Source of the DNA: Ferrimonas marina
GTDB lineage: Bacteria; Pseudomonadota; Gammaproteobacteria; Enterobacterales; Shewanellaceae
Length of the DNA stretch: 64,000 bases
Direction of reading: 5' to 3'
Assembly (NCBI RefSeq): GCF_900129905.1
Contig: NZ_FQXG01000010.1
Location: 1-64,000, forward strand
The notes under the pieces are model-generated. The model had not been told where the DNA came from and searched no databases. It saw nothing but the letters and a program-made list of their open reading frames with translations. Both the position numbers and the translations under genes were made by a program. Shown piece after piece: positions 36,907 to 46,727 of the stretch (position 1 is its first letter; every line of letters begins with the position of its first letter).

Positions 36907-37725
36907 TCAGTGGATTGCGCCTTGGGCCAGGTAAAATTCGCTCAGCGCTTGCAGGGTCGCGTCCGGGTGGGAGACAAAGGGCGCATGGGCGGCCTTGGCC
37001 AACACCTGCACCTGGGACGCCGACGCCAGACGGGCCATCGGGGCCAAGCTGCGATAGGGCACCAGGCCATCCATACGACCATAGAGCCGCAACCAGGGAC
37101 AGCGGATCTTATCCAGCTCCGAGCGCAAGTCCACCTGTGCCAACATCGCCAGGCCATCGGCCAGGGCCTGGGGCTGGGCCTGGGGCTGACTCATCACCGC
37201 CCGCTTCAATCGCCGCACGTCCTCCCGGGCCGAAGGTGAGCCCATCGCCTGCAGAGCGAAGAAGCCATTGAGGGTCTTGCCCAGGTCCTGCTCCAGCTGT
37301 TCGGCAAACTGCTGCAGCACCGCCGGCTGGATCCCGGCCCAATCCTGCTGCGCAGTAAAACAGGGCGAACTGGCCAGGGTCACCAGGGAGGCGACCCGCT
37401 CCGGCCAGGTCAGCGCCAGCTGCTGCGCCACCAGCCCGCCCAGCGACCAGCCCAGCAGATGACAGCGGCCCTGGGGCAGCGCCGCTGCCACCGCTTCGGC
37501 AAAGTCCACCAGGGTGGCGCCGGCCGGAAGCGCTTGAGAATGGCCAAAGCCGGGCAGATCCAGGCTGCCGACCCGCCAGCCCTTGTTGACCAGCGCCTCG
37601 GCCAGGTCCTGCCACACCGCCCCGTTCATGCCCCAGCCGTGGATCAGAACCAGTGCCGGACCCTGGCCCTGCCAGTGGATTTGCGGCTTGGTAAAAGAGG
37701 GGCTTAGCTTAGAGGCGATGGACAT
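36907..37725 (-). CDS. bioH: Pimeloyl-ACP methyl ester carboxylesterase
   Basis: Alpha/beta-hydrolase that removes the methyl ester from pimeloyl-ACP methyl ester in biotin synthesis. The 272-aa protein has the oxyanion HGWG motif, the nucleophile elbow GWSLGG around residue 95, the acid in YGRMDGLVP and the histidine in KAAHAPFVSHP. Its whole sequence parallels E. coli BioH. The chosen ATG at 37725 shares the CATG tetramer with the comF start on the other strand; no later start codon precedes the conserved HWQGQGPALVLIHGWG. An ATG 15 codons earlier would overlap comF further. Confidence 0.9.
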   Translation of the reverse strand: MSIASKLSPSFTKPQIHWQGQGPALVLIHGWGMNGAVWQDLAEALVNKGWRVGSLDLPGFGHSQALPAGATLVDFAEAVAAALPQGRCHLLGWSLGGLVAQQLALTWPERVASLVTLASSPCFTAQQDWAGIQPAVLQQFAEQLEQDLGKTLNGFFALQAMGSPSAREDVRRLKRAVMSQPQAQPQALADGLAMLAQVDLRSELDKIRCPWLRLYGRMDGLVPYRSLAPMARLASASQVQVLAKAAHAPFVSHPDATLQALSEFYLAQGAIH

Positions 37726-38437
37726 GAAATGGAGTTCCCTTGGGCAGTGGTTGCAGCGCAGTCTACCCAATCGCTGTTACCTGTGTCAGCAACCGGTGGA
37801 TCAGGGCATTGGTCTGTGCCGCTGGTGTCTGACGGACGCTGAACCCGGCCCCCTCTGCCTGTCCTGCAGCACCCCCTTGCCCCAGGCACCGCCCTGGCGC
37901 TGCGGCCGCTGCCAGTCGAGACACCGCTGGCGCCCGCTGGTGTGCGCCTATCCCTACCACAGTCCCATGGGCTACCTGTGCGGCAGCATCAAGATCCATC
38001 AACAGCTGGGACTGATCCCGCCGTTGTGTGACGCCCTAGCCGAGCGTTGGCAGGCACTGTGGGAGAGTGGTGCTATCGATAAGCCCAAGGCGCTGGTGCC
38101 GGTGCCGATGCATCGGAGCCGCTTGCCACTGCGGGGCTTTAACCACGCGGTGTTGCTGGCCGACGCCCTGGGCCAACGCCTGCAGCTGCCGGTGCGGGAT
38201 GACCTGCTGGTCAAGGTGCGGGCCACCGTGCCCCAGCACGATCTCAGCGGGGCGGCCCGGCGCCGTAACCTGGCCCAGGCCTTTGCCGCCACCGAGGCTG
38301 ATCCCGTTGAGGGGATCGCCGTGGTGGATGACATCGCTACCACCGGTGCCACCCTGGCGGCGGTGGCTGCGGCGCTGCGCCGAGGGGGTCACCAGATCAG
38401 CCAATACGCGGTACTGGCCAGCGCCATGGCGCGCTAG
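37724..38437 (+). CDS. comF: ComF-family phosphoribosyltransferase-like protein
   Basis: ComF/GntX proteins are linked to DNA uptake and use in competence. The 237-aa protein has an N-terminal zinc-finger-like region (CYLC, CRWC, CLSC and CGRCQ) and a C-terminal PRTase domain with VVDDIATTGATL at about residues 196-207, and VPVPMHRSRLPLRGFNHA in the middle. The start at 37724 has AGAGG eight bases upstream; another ATG two codons earlier has almost no spacing. Both ends are shared: its start overlaps that of bioH and its stop shares CTAG with the convergent peptidase. Confidence 0.88.
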   Translation: MKWSSLGQWLQRSLPNRCYLCQQPVDQGIGLCRWCLTDAEPGPLCLSCSTPLPQAPPWRCGRCQSRHRWRPLVCAYPYHSPMGYLCGSIKIHQQLGLIPPLCDALAERWQALWESGAIDKPKALVPVPMHRSRLPLRGFNHAVLLADALGQRLQLPVRDDLLVKVRATVPQHDLSGAARRRNLAQAFAATEADPVEGIAVVDDIATTGATLAAVAAALRRGGHQISQYAVLASAMAR

Positions 38438-40929
38438 TCCCGCAGCGAGGGCACCATAAACAGGCTGTTGGCCACCAGCTTCTCGCCGCCGAGCCAGAAG
38501 TTGCGAAACAGCGGATTGTCGGCGAACAGGATGTACTGACCCTGACCACGCCGCTCCACCACCGCCGCGCTGTGCCCCACCAGCGCTTGCTGGTAGGCCT
38601 CGGCCATAAAGCCAGATCTGAGCATCTGCTCCGGGTAGCGCGCCACCTCATCCTGACGGATCGCCAGCAGGGAAAACTCCCGGTTCTTCATCATCGGCAG
38701 CTGCCCCGGCAGGGCAAAGCCAAGGGGGTGGCTGGTATCCAGCTGCCAGTCGACAATGGCGCCACCAATGGTGCGCTGGGCTCGTAAACCAAAGCGCTGG
38801 GCAAACAGCCAGCGGTCACTGGCGTGAGCAAAATCCCGCTCCAGCTGGGCGCGCTGGCGCACATCGGCGTTGATCAGATCCCAGCTGGCCAGCTGGGCCG
38901 CACCGCGCTTCCAACCCACCACGGTGCCACCGTTACGGACGAAATCGTCGATCCAGTCGGCGAAGCCGGGGCTGATCAGGTTGTAGGCGCCGTCCACCAG
39001 GAACAAGTGGGTAAACTCCCCCTTGGGCACCCGCAGGGCATACTCGGCGTGAACCAGCACCGCGTCCAGCTGCACCACCTGGTCCAGGAAATACCACAGC
39101 TCACCAGCCTCGTACTGGCTGACGTCGCGGCCAATCAGCACCAGCGGCTTGACCGGCTTGGCGAAGTGGTAGCGCCGCCCGCCGGGATCGTAGCCGCTCT
39201 CAGCCTGGCCGGAGATCACCGCGCTGGCACGCAGCCCCAACTGCTGCTCAATCTGCGCCAGCAGCGGCGCCAGTCCGGGCTGGTCCGCCAGGATCAGCAG
39301 ATCCCCCGGCCGCACCTGGACACTGCCATCAACCCCACGCAACACACTGTCGTTTTCGGCGAAGCGTACCCGGATCCCGGCCAGTTGCAGCTGGTGCAGC
39401 GCTGCCGGGGCGAAGCGGTCGTGCCAAGCCAGGTGCCAATGCAAGGGCAACTCCGGCTGCGTCACACGGGTTGGGGCTGGCGCTTCGGCCTGGTGCTCCG
39501 GTGCCCGTTTAACGGTGGCCAGGTTGAGGCCAAAGGCCAAATCCACCGCAAAGGCGGAAACGTCGTAGAAGGTGTTGTCGGCAAACTCGGTGCGCTTATC
39601 CAGCATCGCCTCCAGCAGACGGTACTGGGGCTGGGCAAAGGGCAGGAACAGATCCCCCGGCTGGAACACCACCTCGTCCACGCTGACGGACTCACTGAGA
39701 TAGCCGTAGCCGATGTGGTGGCTATCGAGGATGGCGGTCAGGGCCGCCAGGCGACTGCGATCGCCGCCGCTGGAGAGCAGGTAACCGGCCCCCTTGCGCC
39801 GCTTGCCCTCGCTCAGGCTGTCGCGGAAGAACTCCAGCTGGTAGCTGCGCAGTGCCTCCGATTCCGCCATCGCCCCGCGCACGGTGGAGAACGAGGTGGC
39901 CAGGTGATTACGGATCCCCCGACTCAGGGTCAGCGGCCCCCGCTCAGTCGCCCGCAGCAAGCCACGGGCGGTGGCCTGCTCAAACAGGATCCCCACCGAG
40001 CCGTTGATGTCCGGATAGGTGGAGCCCTTACCGTAAAAGAAGTCGTCGAAGGTCTCGCGGCTGAAGTAGGGCTGATGCAGGCCGTCCAGCGCCTTGGCGT
40101 GGTGGTTGGCCAGTCGGGCGGTGATCGCCTGGTTATCCTTGGGTGTCAGCGGATGGGTACGATCCGGTACTCCAGGCTGGAAAAAGTAACTGCTCTGGTG
40201 GGCCATCTCGTGGTAATCGCTCACCACCTGGGGCAACCAGCGCTGGAACAGCGCCACCCGCCCGCGGCTCTCCGGGTGGGCCTGGTAGAGCCAGTCCCGG
40301 TTAAGATCGGCCCAGAAGTGGTTCACCCGGCCGGTTGGCCAGGCCTGGAAGTGCTCCCGGTGCCAGTTGTTGTCACTGGGCACCGTACCCCGGTGGCCAT
40401 TAACCCAGTTGGCGAAGCGATCGTTGCCGTCGGGGTTCTGGCTTGGAGTGATAAGGATCACCGCCTGCTCCAGCCAGCGGGCTACCTCCTCGCTGTTGCT
40501 GGCCGCCAGGTAGTAGGCAAACAGGTTGGCGGCGTGCAGACCGGAGGCCTCATCGCCATGAATGCTGTAGGCCAGCCAGATCACCAGCGGCCCCTCGTCC
40601 GCCTGCCCCTGGCGCACCCCAGCGCGGCTCTCCAGCAACTCGGCCTGACGGGCCAGGTTATCCGGGCTGGAGATCACCGCCACCAACTGGGGCCGCCCCT
40701 GGTGGCTGTAACCTATGGTTTCCAGCGCCACCCGGTCGCTCTGGGCCGCCAAGGTTTCGAAGTAGCCCTGCACCTCGTCGTAGCGCAGGTGACGGCTGCC
40801 CACCGGGCCGCGAAAGTGCTGCTCGGGGGTGGTGATCTGGGAGGTATAGCGCTCCTCAGGCAGGAGGCTGGCGGCCGCAGGCAGACCGAGGCAAAGGCCC
40901 AACAGGGCCAGCAACAGGGGGCGAATCAT
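38434..40929 (-). CDS. Exported M14-family zinc carboxypeptidase
   Basis: The 831-aa protein has a signal peptide (MIRPLLLALLGLCLGLPAAA) and an M14 peptidase domain over about residues 40-400. Zinc ligands fit HGDE in WLAYSIHGDEASG (about 123) and the histidine in DYHEMAH (about 235), with NRDW between and a Glu in ILFEQATARG as the probable general base. The remaining 430 residues form a domain without recognisable motifs, typical of the large M14 proteins of Alteromonadales. The ATG at 40929 has AAGGAAG before it and was preferred over one 13 codons earlier. Likely roles are peptide turnover or cell-wall-associated proteolysis. Confidence 0.87.
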   Translation of the reverse strand: MIRPLLLALLGLCLGLPAAASLLPEERYTSQITTPEQHFRGPVGSRHLRYDEVQGYFETLAAQSDRVALETIGYSHQGRPQLVAVISSPDNLARQAELLESRAGVRQGQADEGPLVIWLAYSIHGDEASGLHAANLFAYYLAASNSEEVARWLEQAVILITPSQNPDGNDRFANWVNGHRGTVPSDNNWHREHFQAWPTGRVNHFWADLNRDWLYQAHPESRGRVALFQRWLPQVVSDYHEMAHQSSYFFQPGVPDRTHPLTPKDNQAITARLANHHAKALDGLHQPYFSRETFDDFFYGKGSTYPDINGSVGILFEQATARGLLRATERGPLTLSRGIRNHLATSFSTVRGAMAESEALRSYQLEFFRDSLSEGKRRKGAGYLLSSGGDRSRLAALTAILDSHHIGYGYLSESVSVDEVVFQPGDLFLPFAQPQYRLLEAMLDKRTEFADNTFYDVSAFAVDLAFGLNLATVKRAPEHQAEAPAPTRVTQPELPLHWHLAWHDRFAPAALHQLQLAGIRVRFAENDSVLRGVDGSVQVRPGDLLILADQPGLAPLLAQIEQQLGLRASAVISGQAESGYDPGGRRYHFAKPVKPLVLIGRDVSQYEAGELWYFLDQVVQLDAVLVHAEYALRVPKGEFTHLFLVDGAYNLISPGFADWIDDFVRNGGTVVGWKRGAAQLASWDLINADVRQRAQLERDFAHASDRWLFAQRFGLRAQRTIGGAIVDWQLDTSHPLGFALPGQLPMMKNREFSLLAIRQDEVARYPEQMLRSGFMAEAYQQALVGHSAAVVERRGQGQYILFADNPLFRNFWLGGEKLVANSLFMVPSLRD

Positions 40930-41090
40930 CCGTGACTTCCTTCTTGTTATGCCCCCGCAGTGTATCAATCGTGCTGTTCAATAGGCCAGCAAAGCGTGAT
41001 CTGAGTCACTGGTCTAGGCTACAATCCGGCTCCGCTAAGGGTTATGATGCCTTATCCGAGTGAATGACTCAGGCTTTAAGAGAAGCGTAT

Positions 41091-41669
41091 ATGATCACCA
41101 TTACCGAAGCCGCCCAGGAACACTTTGCCAAGCTGCTGGGCCAACAGCCGGAAGGCACCAACATCCGGGTTTTTGTTATCAATCCCGGCACCCCCCAGGC
41201 CGAGTGTGGTGTGTCCTACTGCCCGCCGGATGCGGTGGAAGAGGACGACACCGAGCTGGAGTTCAATGGCTTTAACGCCATGGTGGACAGCAAGAGCGCG
41301 CCCTTCCTGGACGAGGCGATGATCGATTACGTCACCGATCAGCTGGGCAGCCAGCTGACCCTCAAGGCCCCCAACGCCAAGATGCGCAAGGTGGCCGACG
41401 ACGCACCGCTGCGTGATCGGGTGGAGTACATCATCCAGTCCCAGGTTAACCCGCAGCTGGCCGGCCACGGCGGCTTTATCACCCTGATGGAGCTGACCGA
41501 CGATGGCATCGCGGTGATCCAGTTCGGCGGCGGCTGTAACGGCTGCTCCATGGTGGACGTCACCCTTAAGGACGGCATCGAGAAGCAGCTGCTGGAGCAG
41601 TTCGCTGGTGAACTGACCGCGGTGAAGGACGTCACCGAGCACGAACACGGTGAGCACTCCTACTTCTGA
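41091..41669 (+). CDS. nfuA: Fe-S biogenesis protein NfuA
   Basis: Carrier that transfers [4Fe-4S] clusters to apo-enzymes and protects them under stress. The 192-aa protein has a degenerate A-type domain at the N terminus ([33 protein letters not shown]) and a C-terminal Nfu domain with the cluster-binding CxxC in [14 protein letters not shown]. The start at MITITEAA has AAGAGAAG upstream and aligns with E. coli NfuA; nine extra codons upstream are not needed. It is divergent from the peptidase, with a terminator behind it. It lies near bioH and comF, as in E. coli (bioH, gntX, nfuA). Confidence 0.96.
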   Translation: MITITEAAQEHFAKLLGQQPEGTNIRVFVINPGTPQAECGVSYCPPDAVEEDDTELEFNGFNAMVDSKSAPFLDEAMIDYVTDQLGSQLTLKAPNAKMRKVADDAPLRDRVEYIIQSQVNPQLAGHGGFITLMELTDDGIAVIQFGGGCNGCSMVDVTLKDGIEKQLLEQFAGELTAVKDVTEHEHGEHSYF

Positions 41670-41684
41670 GCGCCCGCTATGACG

Positions 41685-41717
41685 CAACAGGCCGCCCCAT
41701 GGGCGGCCTGTTTGTTT
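41685..41717. terminator. Terminator between nfuA and the MATE gene
   Basis: Hairpin CAGGCCGCCC, CAT, GGGCGGCCTG followed by TTTGTTTTT. It lies 16 bases after the nfuA stop and directly abuts the end of the convergent MATE gene. Confidence 0.85.
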
Positions 41718-43055
41718 TTAGGCGGGCAACCAGCGGCGCTGGTGCCAGCGCCAGCCAAAGTGCAGCGCCAGCGTCAGGCTGCGCAGCAGCAAAAAGCCAT
41801 TAAAGGCCAGCCACAGGCCATGATTTTGCCAGGGGCTCAGCAGCGCCCAAAACAGGAAGAATCCGACCGCGGAGAGCAGCATGGCGTTGCGCATCACCGC
41901 TCCCTTGGCCGCCCCGATGTAGACCCCATCGAACAGGAAGCAGGTAAAGGCCACCAGCGGATAGAGCACCACCCAGGGCAGATAGGTTGCGGCGGTGTCC
42001 CGCACCTCGGGGATGTCGGTCAGCAAGCCGATGATCCCCTCACCGGCCAGGGCAAACACCCCGCTGAACAGCAGCGCCGTCAGCGCCGACCAGAACCAGC
42101 CTAGGATCACCGCATCCGCCAGTTGAGATGGTGCCTTGGCCCCCACCGCCTTGCCCACCTCCGCCTCCGCTGAGTAGGCGAAGCCATCCAGGGCATAGGC
42201 GATCAGCAGGGTAAAGTTCATCAGCACCGAGTTGGCGGCGACGATCTCATCCCCCATCCTGGCCCCCTGGGCGGTGACAAACAGCATGCAAAGCTGCAGG
42301 CACAGGGTGCGCAGGAAGATATCCCGGTTCAGTGCCACCAGGGCACCGGCCCCCCGCAGCGACAGCAGTGACCAACTGGCGCGCTGCTTGAGCTCCGCCG
42401 GCAACTGTCGCCAGATCAGCCAGGCGGCGGTGAACAGGGCAGCGTAATCGGCAATCACACTGGCCCGGGCCGCCCCCGCTACGCCCCAGTCCAGGCCAAT
42501 CACAAACCAGATATCCAGCACGATGTTGACGCTGTTGGTGAGGATCAGCAGCACCATGGCGGCGCGGGGCTGCTGACGCCCCAGCAGGTAACCCAGAGCA
42601 GCCAGGTTCAACAGCGCCGCCGGGGCACTCCAGATCCGGTTGTTGAAGTACTCGGCGGCGTAATACTGCACCTCGGCGCTGCCGCCGATCCAGTGCAGCG
42701 CCAGCGACAGGATCGGCTGTTGCAGCAACAGCAGGCCCAACGCCAGCATCAGGGCCATCAATGCGGCCTGGTAAAGCACCTGCAGTTGGGCCAGTCCGTC
42801 CCCCCGGCCAAAGTGCTGCGCCACCAGGCCTGTGGTGGCCATGCGTAAAAATCCGAGGATCCAGAATAAAAAGGTTATAATCATCGCCCCGACGGCCACG
42901 CCGCCGAGGTAATAGGCATCGCTGAGATGCCCTATCACCGCCGTATCCACCAGCCCCAACAGGGGGATGGTGACGTTGGACAGTATCATGGGAACGGCGA
43001 GCGCGAAGGTGTGCCGATGGGCCTCCTTGCGCCGCAATACGGCGGGGATGATCAT
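41718..43055 (-). CDS. MATE-family efflux transporter (DinF-like)
   Basis: Multidrug/toxic-compound exporter driven by Na+ or H+. The 445-aa protein has about 12 transmembrane helices and the MATE opening AVPMILSNVTIPLLGLVDTAVIGHLSDAYYLGGVAVG, with DinF-type features (FLFWILGFLRMATTGLVAQHFGRGD). Its start is 21 bases from the divergent polysaccharide deacetylase gene, so the two may share a compact promoter region. The substrate is unknown. No regulator lies next to it. Confidence 0.92.
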   Translation of the reverse strand: MIIPAVLRRKEAHRHTFALAVPMILSNVTIPLLGLVDTAVIGHLSDAYYLGGVAVGAMIITFLFWILGFLRMATTGLVAQHFGRGDGLAQLQVLYQAALMALMLALGLLLLQQPILSLALHWIGGSAEVQYYAAEYFNNRIWSAPAALLNLAALGYLLGRQQPRAAMVLLILTNSVNIVLDIWFVIGLDWGVAGAARASVIADYAALFTAAWLIWRQLPAELKQRASWSLLSLRGAGALVALNRDIFLRTLCLQLCMLFVTAQGARMGDEIVAANSVLMNFTLLIAYALDGFAYSAEAEVGKAVGAKAPSQLADAVILGWFWSALTALLFSGVFALAGEGIIGLLTDIPEVRDTAATYLPWVVLYPLVAFTCFLFDGVYIGAAKGAVMRNAMLLSAVGFFLFWALLSPWQNHGLWLAFNGFLLLRSLTLALHFGWRWHQRRWLPA

Positions 43056-43076
43056 TATGCGTACAGGTTTCTGACT

Positions 43077-44132
43077 ATGTTGAATCGATTAAAAGCGCTG
43101 ACCCTGGGCCTTGTGCTGGGTCTGGCGTCTATGCCGTCGTTGGCGGTGGTGATACTACAGTACCACCACGTCAGCGAAAAAACGCCGAGCATCACCTCGG
43201 TAACGCCGGCCCAGTTTGCCGAGCAGATGGCCTACCTGGCCGACAACGACTTTTCTGTGATCCCTTTGGCGGATGCCCTGGCGGCGATCCGGGCCGGTGA
43301 GCACCTGCCTGCCAAGACCATCGTCATCACCTTTGACGATGGCTTTGCCAATATCGCCAGCAACGGTCACCCGATCCTCAAGCAACACGGCTTTCCCTAC
43401 ACGGTGTTCGTCAACCTTGAGCCCATCGAGCAGAACCGCCGCAACATGATGGATTGGGATACCCTGCGCCAGATCGCCGCGGAAGGGGCCACCATCGCCA
43501 ACCACAGCTACAGCCACGATCACCTGATCCGCCGCCTGCCCGGCGAAGACCAGGCCGCCTGGGAGCAACGGGTGGAGGCGGACATCGAACGCACCGAGGC
43601 CGCCATCGTTCGTGAGATCGGGCATAACCTCAAGGCACTGGCCTACCCCTACGGCGAATACAACCAGGCGCTGCAGGCGCTGCTCGAGCGCATGGGCTAC
43701 GTTGGCATCGGCCAGCACTCCGGTGCCGCCGGCCCCTACTCCAGCCTCACCACCCTGCCCCGCTACCCGGTGGCCGGCCCCTATGCCGACATGGACAGCC
43801 TGCGGGTGAAGATGCACAGCCTCAACATGCCGATGGTAGCGATGGACGGCGAGGAGTCGGAGCTGATCAACCGCAACCGGCCCAGCCTGACCGTGACCCT
43901 GGAGGCCGAGGACGTGCGCACCGGCGAGCTAATGTGCTACATCCAGGGCCAGGGTGCCAAGGCTCCTACCTGGCTGGACGATAGCACCTTCACCATCCAG
44001 GCAGATCTGCCGCTGCCGGCGGGACGCAGCCGCTACAACTGCACCGCCCCCAGCCGCACTCAAAACGGCTACTACTGGTTCTCCCAGCCCTGGATCCAGG
44101 CCAACGCCGACGGCAGCTGGCCGCAGGAATAA
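43077..44132 (+). CDS. Exported polysaccharide deacetylase-family protein
   Basis: Carbohydrate esterase family 4 (NodB-like) protein. The 351-aa precursor has a signal peptide (MLNRLKALTLGLVLGLASMPSLA). The domain follows, with the metal Asp pair in TFDDGFA around residue 86, the His motif NHSYSHDH around 141, and YPYGEYN around 200. About 110 C-terminal residues form a separate domain with two cysteines (LMCYIQG, YNCTAPS). An open frame extends 50 codons upstream into the divergent MATE gene; I use the ATG at 43077 that begins the signal peptide. Substrate could be a surface or dietary N-acetylated polysaccharide. Confidence 0.88.
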   Translation: MLNRLKALTLGLVLGLASMPSLAVVILQYHHVSEKTPSITSVTPAQFAEQMAYLADNDFSVIPLADALAAIRAGEHLPAKTIVITFDDGFANIASNGHPILKQHGFPYTVFVNLEPIEQNRRNMMDWDTLRQIAAEGATIANHSYSHDHLIRRLPGEDQAAWEQRVEADIERTEAAIVREIGHNLKALAYPYGEYNQALQALLERMGYVGIGQHSGAAGPYSSLTTLPRYPVAGPYADMDSLRVKMHSLNMPMVAMDGEESELINRNRPSLTVTLEAEDVRTGELMCYIQGQGAKAPTWLDDSTFTIQADLPLPAGRSRYNCTAPSRTQNGYYWFSQPWIQANADGSWPQE

Positions 44133-44148
44133 TCGTTACCTTGAAACA

Positions 44149-44177
44149 AAAAAGGCGGCCTCCTGGGCCGCCTTTTT
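44149..44177. terminator. Terminator between the deacetylase gene and ilvC
   Basis: Hairpin AAAAGGCGGCC, TCCT, GGGCCGCCTTTTT. A-run and T-run flank it, so it serves both the rightward deacetylase and the leftward ilvC. Confidence 0.88.
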
Positions 44178-44189
44178 GCTATGCGCTGA

Positions 44190-45671
44190 TCAGTCCGCTT
44201 CGACGATCCGCTTCATGTCGGTCATGTAGCCACGCAGGGTTTTGCCCACCTGCTCCACCGGGTGATTGCGGATCGCCTCGTTCACCTCAATAAGGCGGAT
44301 GTTATCCACCCCGTTGGAGGCGTCGCTCAACCCCTTGCCCATCTCCTCCAGGCTCAGGTTGTTGGCGTGCTCACGCAGCAGCGGCACCGCAGCGTGGCTA
44401 AACAGGTAGTTGCCGTACTCGGCGGTATCGGAGATCACCACGTTCATCTCGTACAGCTTCTTACGGGCGATGCAGTTGGCGATCAGCGGGGTCTCGTGCA
44501 GGGACTCGTAGTAGGCGGACTCCTCGATGATGCCGGCGTCCACCATGGTCTCAAACGCCAGTTCCACCCCGGCCTTGACCATGGCCACCAGGTAGATGCC
44601 GCGGTCGTAGAACTCCTGCTCGGTGATCGGCTCGTTGCTTTCCGGCGCCTGCTCGAACGAGGTCTGTGCGGTCTCTTCACGCCAGGTCAGCAGATTGATG
44701 TCGTCGTTGGCCCAATCCTCCATCATCACCCGGGAGAAGGTGCCGTCGATGATGTCATCCATGTGCTTCTCGAACAGCGGACGGAGGATGACCTTCAGCT
44801 CCTCGGCCATGTCGAAGGCGCGGATCTTGGCCGGGTTGGAGAGGCGATCCATCATGTTGGTGATGCCGCCATGCTTGAGCCCTTCGGTCACGGTTTCCCA
44901 GCCGTACTGCACCAGCTTAGCGGCGTAGCCGCTGTCCAAGCCCTCGGCCACCATGCGCTCATGGGCCAGGATGGCACCGGTCTGCAGCATGCCGCAGAGG
45001 ATGGTCTGCTCACCCATCAGATCGGACTTCACCTCCGCCACGAAGGAGGACTCCAGCACCCCGGCACGATCGCCACCGGTGGCGGAGGCATAGGCCTTGG
45101 CCACATCCAAGCCATAGCCGTTGGGATCGTTCTCCGGGTGTACCGCGATCAGGGTGGGCACACCGAAGCCACGCTTGTACTCCTCCCGCACCTCGGTACC
45201 GGGGCACTTGGGCGCCACCATCACCACGGTGATGTCTTCACGCACCTGCATCCCTTCCTCCACGATGTTGAAACCGTGGGAGTAGGACAGGGTTGCCCCC
45301 TGCTTCATCAGCGGCATCACCGCGTTTACCACCGCGGTGTGTTGCTTATCCGGGGTCAGGTTCAGCACCAGATCTGCCTGGGGGATCAGGTTTTCGTAGG
45401 TGTCGACCACAAAGCCGTTGTCGCTGGCGTTGCGGAACGAGGCCCGCTTCTCCTGGATAGCGGCCTCACGTAGGGCATAGGAGACATCCAGACCGGAGTC
45501 GCGCAGGTTGAGGCCCTGGTTCAGGCCCTGGGCGCCGCAGCCCACGATCACCACCTTCCAATCCTTGATGAAGTCGCAGCCCTGGCTGAACTCCTCGCGC
45601 TTCATAAAGCGGCACTTGCCCAGTTGCGCGAGCTGCTTTCGCAAGCTCAATGTATTGAAATAGTTGGCCAT
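44190..45671 (-). CDS. ilvC: Ketol-acid reductoisomerase (class II)
   Basis: Catalyses the isomerisation and NADPH reduction of acetolactate in valine, leucine and isoleucine synthesis. At 493 residues it is the long enterobacterial form with a duplicated C-terminal knotted domain. Visible are the NADPH-binding [21 protein letters not shown] around residue 40, [11 protein letters not shown] around 155, the catalytic acidic residues in DLMGEQ and the second repeat with ESxYYESLHE. It is monocistronic and divergent from its presumed activator gene ilvY, exactly as in E. coli. Confidence 0.97.
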   Translation of the reverse strand: MANYFNTLSLRKQLAQLGKCRFMKREEFSQGCDFIKDWKVVIVGCGAQGLNQGLNLRDSGLDVSYALREAAIQEKRASFRNASDNGFVVDTYENLIPQADLVLNLTPDKQHTAVVNAVMPLMKQGATLSYSHGFNIVEEGMQVREDITVVMVAPKCPGTEVREEYKRGFGVPTLIAVHPENDPNGYGLDVAKAYASATGGDRAGVLESSFVAEVKSDLMGEQTILCGMLQTGAILAHERMVAEGLDSGYAAKLVQYGWETVTEGLKHGGITNMMDRLSNPAKIRAFDMAEELKVILRPLFEKHMDDIIDGTFSRVMMEDWANDDINLLTWREETAQTSFEQAPESNEPITEQEFYDRGIYLVAMVKAGVELAFETMVDAGIIEESAYYESLHETPLIANCIARKKLYEMNVVISDTAEYGNYLFSHAAVPLLREHANNLSLEEMGKGLSDASNGVDNIRLIEVNEAIRNHPVEQVGKTLRGYMTDMKRIVEAD

Positions 45672-45813
45672 TATTGCACTCCTTCACGGCTTGGGGTGGG
45701 GATCCGGGCCCACCGTCATGGTGGGGGTTAAAGCCAGAATACGACATGCGTCACATTGCTTAAATTGATATATTCACAACGAAGCATTGCACTTCAGTCA
45801 ACATAGGCTTGCC
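45672..45813. promoter_or_regulatory. ilvC-ilvY divergent control region
   Basis: In E. coli IlvY binds this intergenic region and activates ilvC when acetolactate is present. Here CATTGC occurs twice in the same orientation at 45754-45759 and 45785-45790, 31 bases apart (about three helical turns). A leftward promoter may be TTTAAG with TATTCT 17 bases further on, at about 45734-45762. These are candidates only. Confidence 0.45.
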
Positions 45814-46698
45814 ATGGACATCCGTACCCTCACCCTGTTTCAGCACCTGGCCACCAGCCTGCACTTTGGCCAGACCGCCCAGGCCAACCACGTCAGTCCC
45901 TCTGGACTGAGCCGGGCGATCCAGCGGCTGGAGCAGGAGCTGGGCACGCCATTGCTGCTGCGGGATAACCGCCACGTCAGCCTCACCCCCGCCGGCGAGC
46001 AGCTGCTGCACTACGCCAACGACCAGCTGACCCAATGGCATCAACTCAAACGCAGTCTCACCCAGCAGGCCCAGCAGCTCAGCGGCACTGTGCGGATCTA
46101 CTGCTCGGTCACCGCCGCCTACAGCCACCTGCCCCAGCTACTCGACCCGTTCCGCCAGCGTCACCCGGAGGTGGAGATCCAGCTCACCACCGGCGATGCC
46201 GCCAGCGCCCTGGCCCGGCTGCAGGCCCAGGAGGCGGATGTCGCCATCGCCGCCAGCGATGGCCAGTTTGCCAAGCCCTTTGCCTTCCAGATCCTCGACT
46301 GGGTGCCGGTGGCGGTCATTGGGCCCAAGCTGCCCTGCCAGGTTCAGCGCCAGCTGGCCCAGTCCGAGGTGGACTGGGGCGCCATCCCGCTGATCCTGCC
46401 GGAGCACGGCCAGACCCGCCGACGGCTGGAGACCTGGTATCGACACAAGCAGGTGGGCAAACCCAAGATCTACGCCACCGTGGGCGGCCATGAAGCACTA
46501 CTGAGCATGGTGGCGCTGGGCTGTGGGGTGGGGATCGCGCCCCAGGTGGTGATCGACAACAGCCCGGTGAAGTCGCGGTTGCTGACACTGAGCGAGGAGG
46601 GGGAGGTGCCTACCTTCAACCTGGGGGTGGGCTGCTTGGCCCAGCGGCGTGAGGAGCCGCTGATTAAGGCCTTTATGGCGGTTACCGCCGCCCCTTGA
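45814..46698 (+). CDS. ilvY: LysR-family activator of ilvC
   Basis: The 294-aa protein parallels E. coli IlvY: N-terminal helix-turn-helix (FGQTAQANHVSPSGLSRAIQRLEQELGTPLLLRDNRHVSLTPAGE) and effector domain segments RIYCSVTAAYSHLPQLLDPFRQRHPEVEIQLTTGDAA, PLILPEHGQTRRR and YATVGGHEALLSMVALGCGVGIAP. The start at MDIRTLTLF matches the family; nine upstream codons of the longer frame were dropped. Its location divergent from ilvC supports the identification. Confidence 0.93.
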   Translation: MDIRTLTLFQHLATSLHFGQTAQANHVSPSGLSRAIQRLEQELGTPLLLRDNRHVSLTPAGEQLLHYANDQLTQWHQLKRSLTQQAQQLSGTVRIYCSVTAAYSHLPQLLDPFRQRHPEVEIQLTTGDAASALARLQAQEADVAIAASDGQFAKPFAFQILDWVPVAVIGPKLPCQVQRQLAQSEVDWGAIPLILPEHGQTRRRLETWYRHKQVGKPKIYATVGGHEALLSMVALGCGVGIAPQVVIDNSPVKSRLLTLSEEGEVPTFNLGVGCLAQRREEPLIKAFMAVTAAP

Positions 46699-46727
46699 CT
46701 GAGTTCAGAGCACAGCACTGGCGTGGC

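Noticed and set aside
38824-40935. 703-codon open frame antisense to the M14 peptidase
   Set aside because: Same shadow pattern; the peptidase motifs, signal peptide and start site are on the minus strand.
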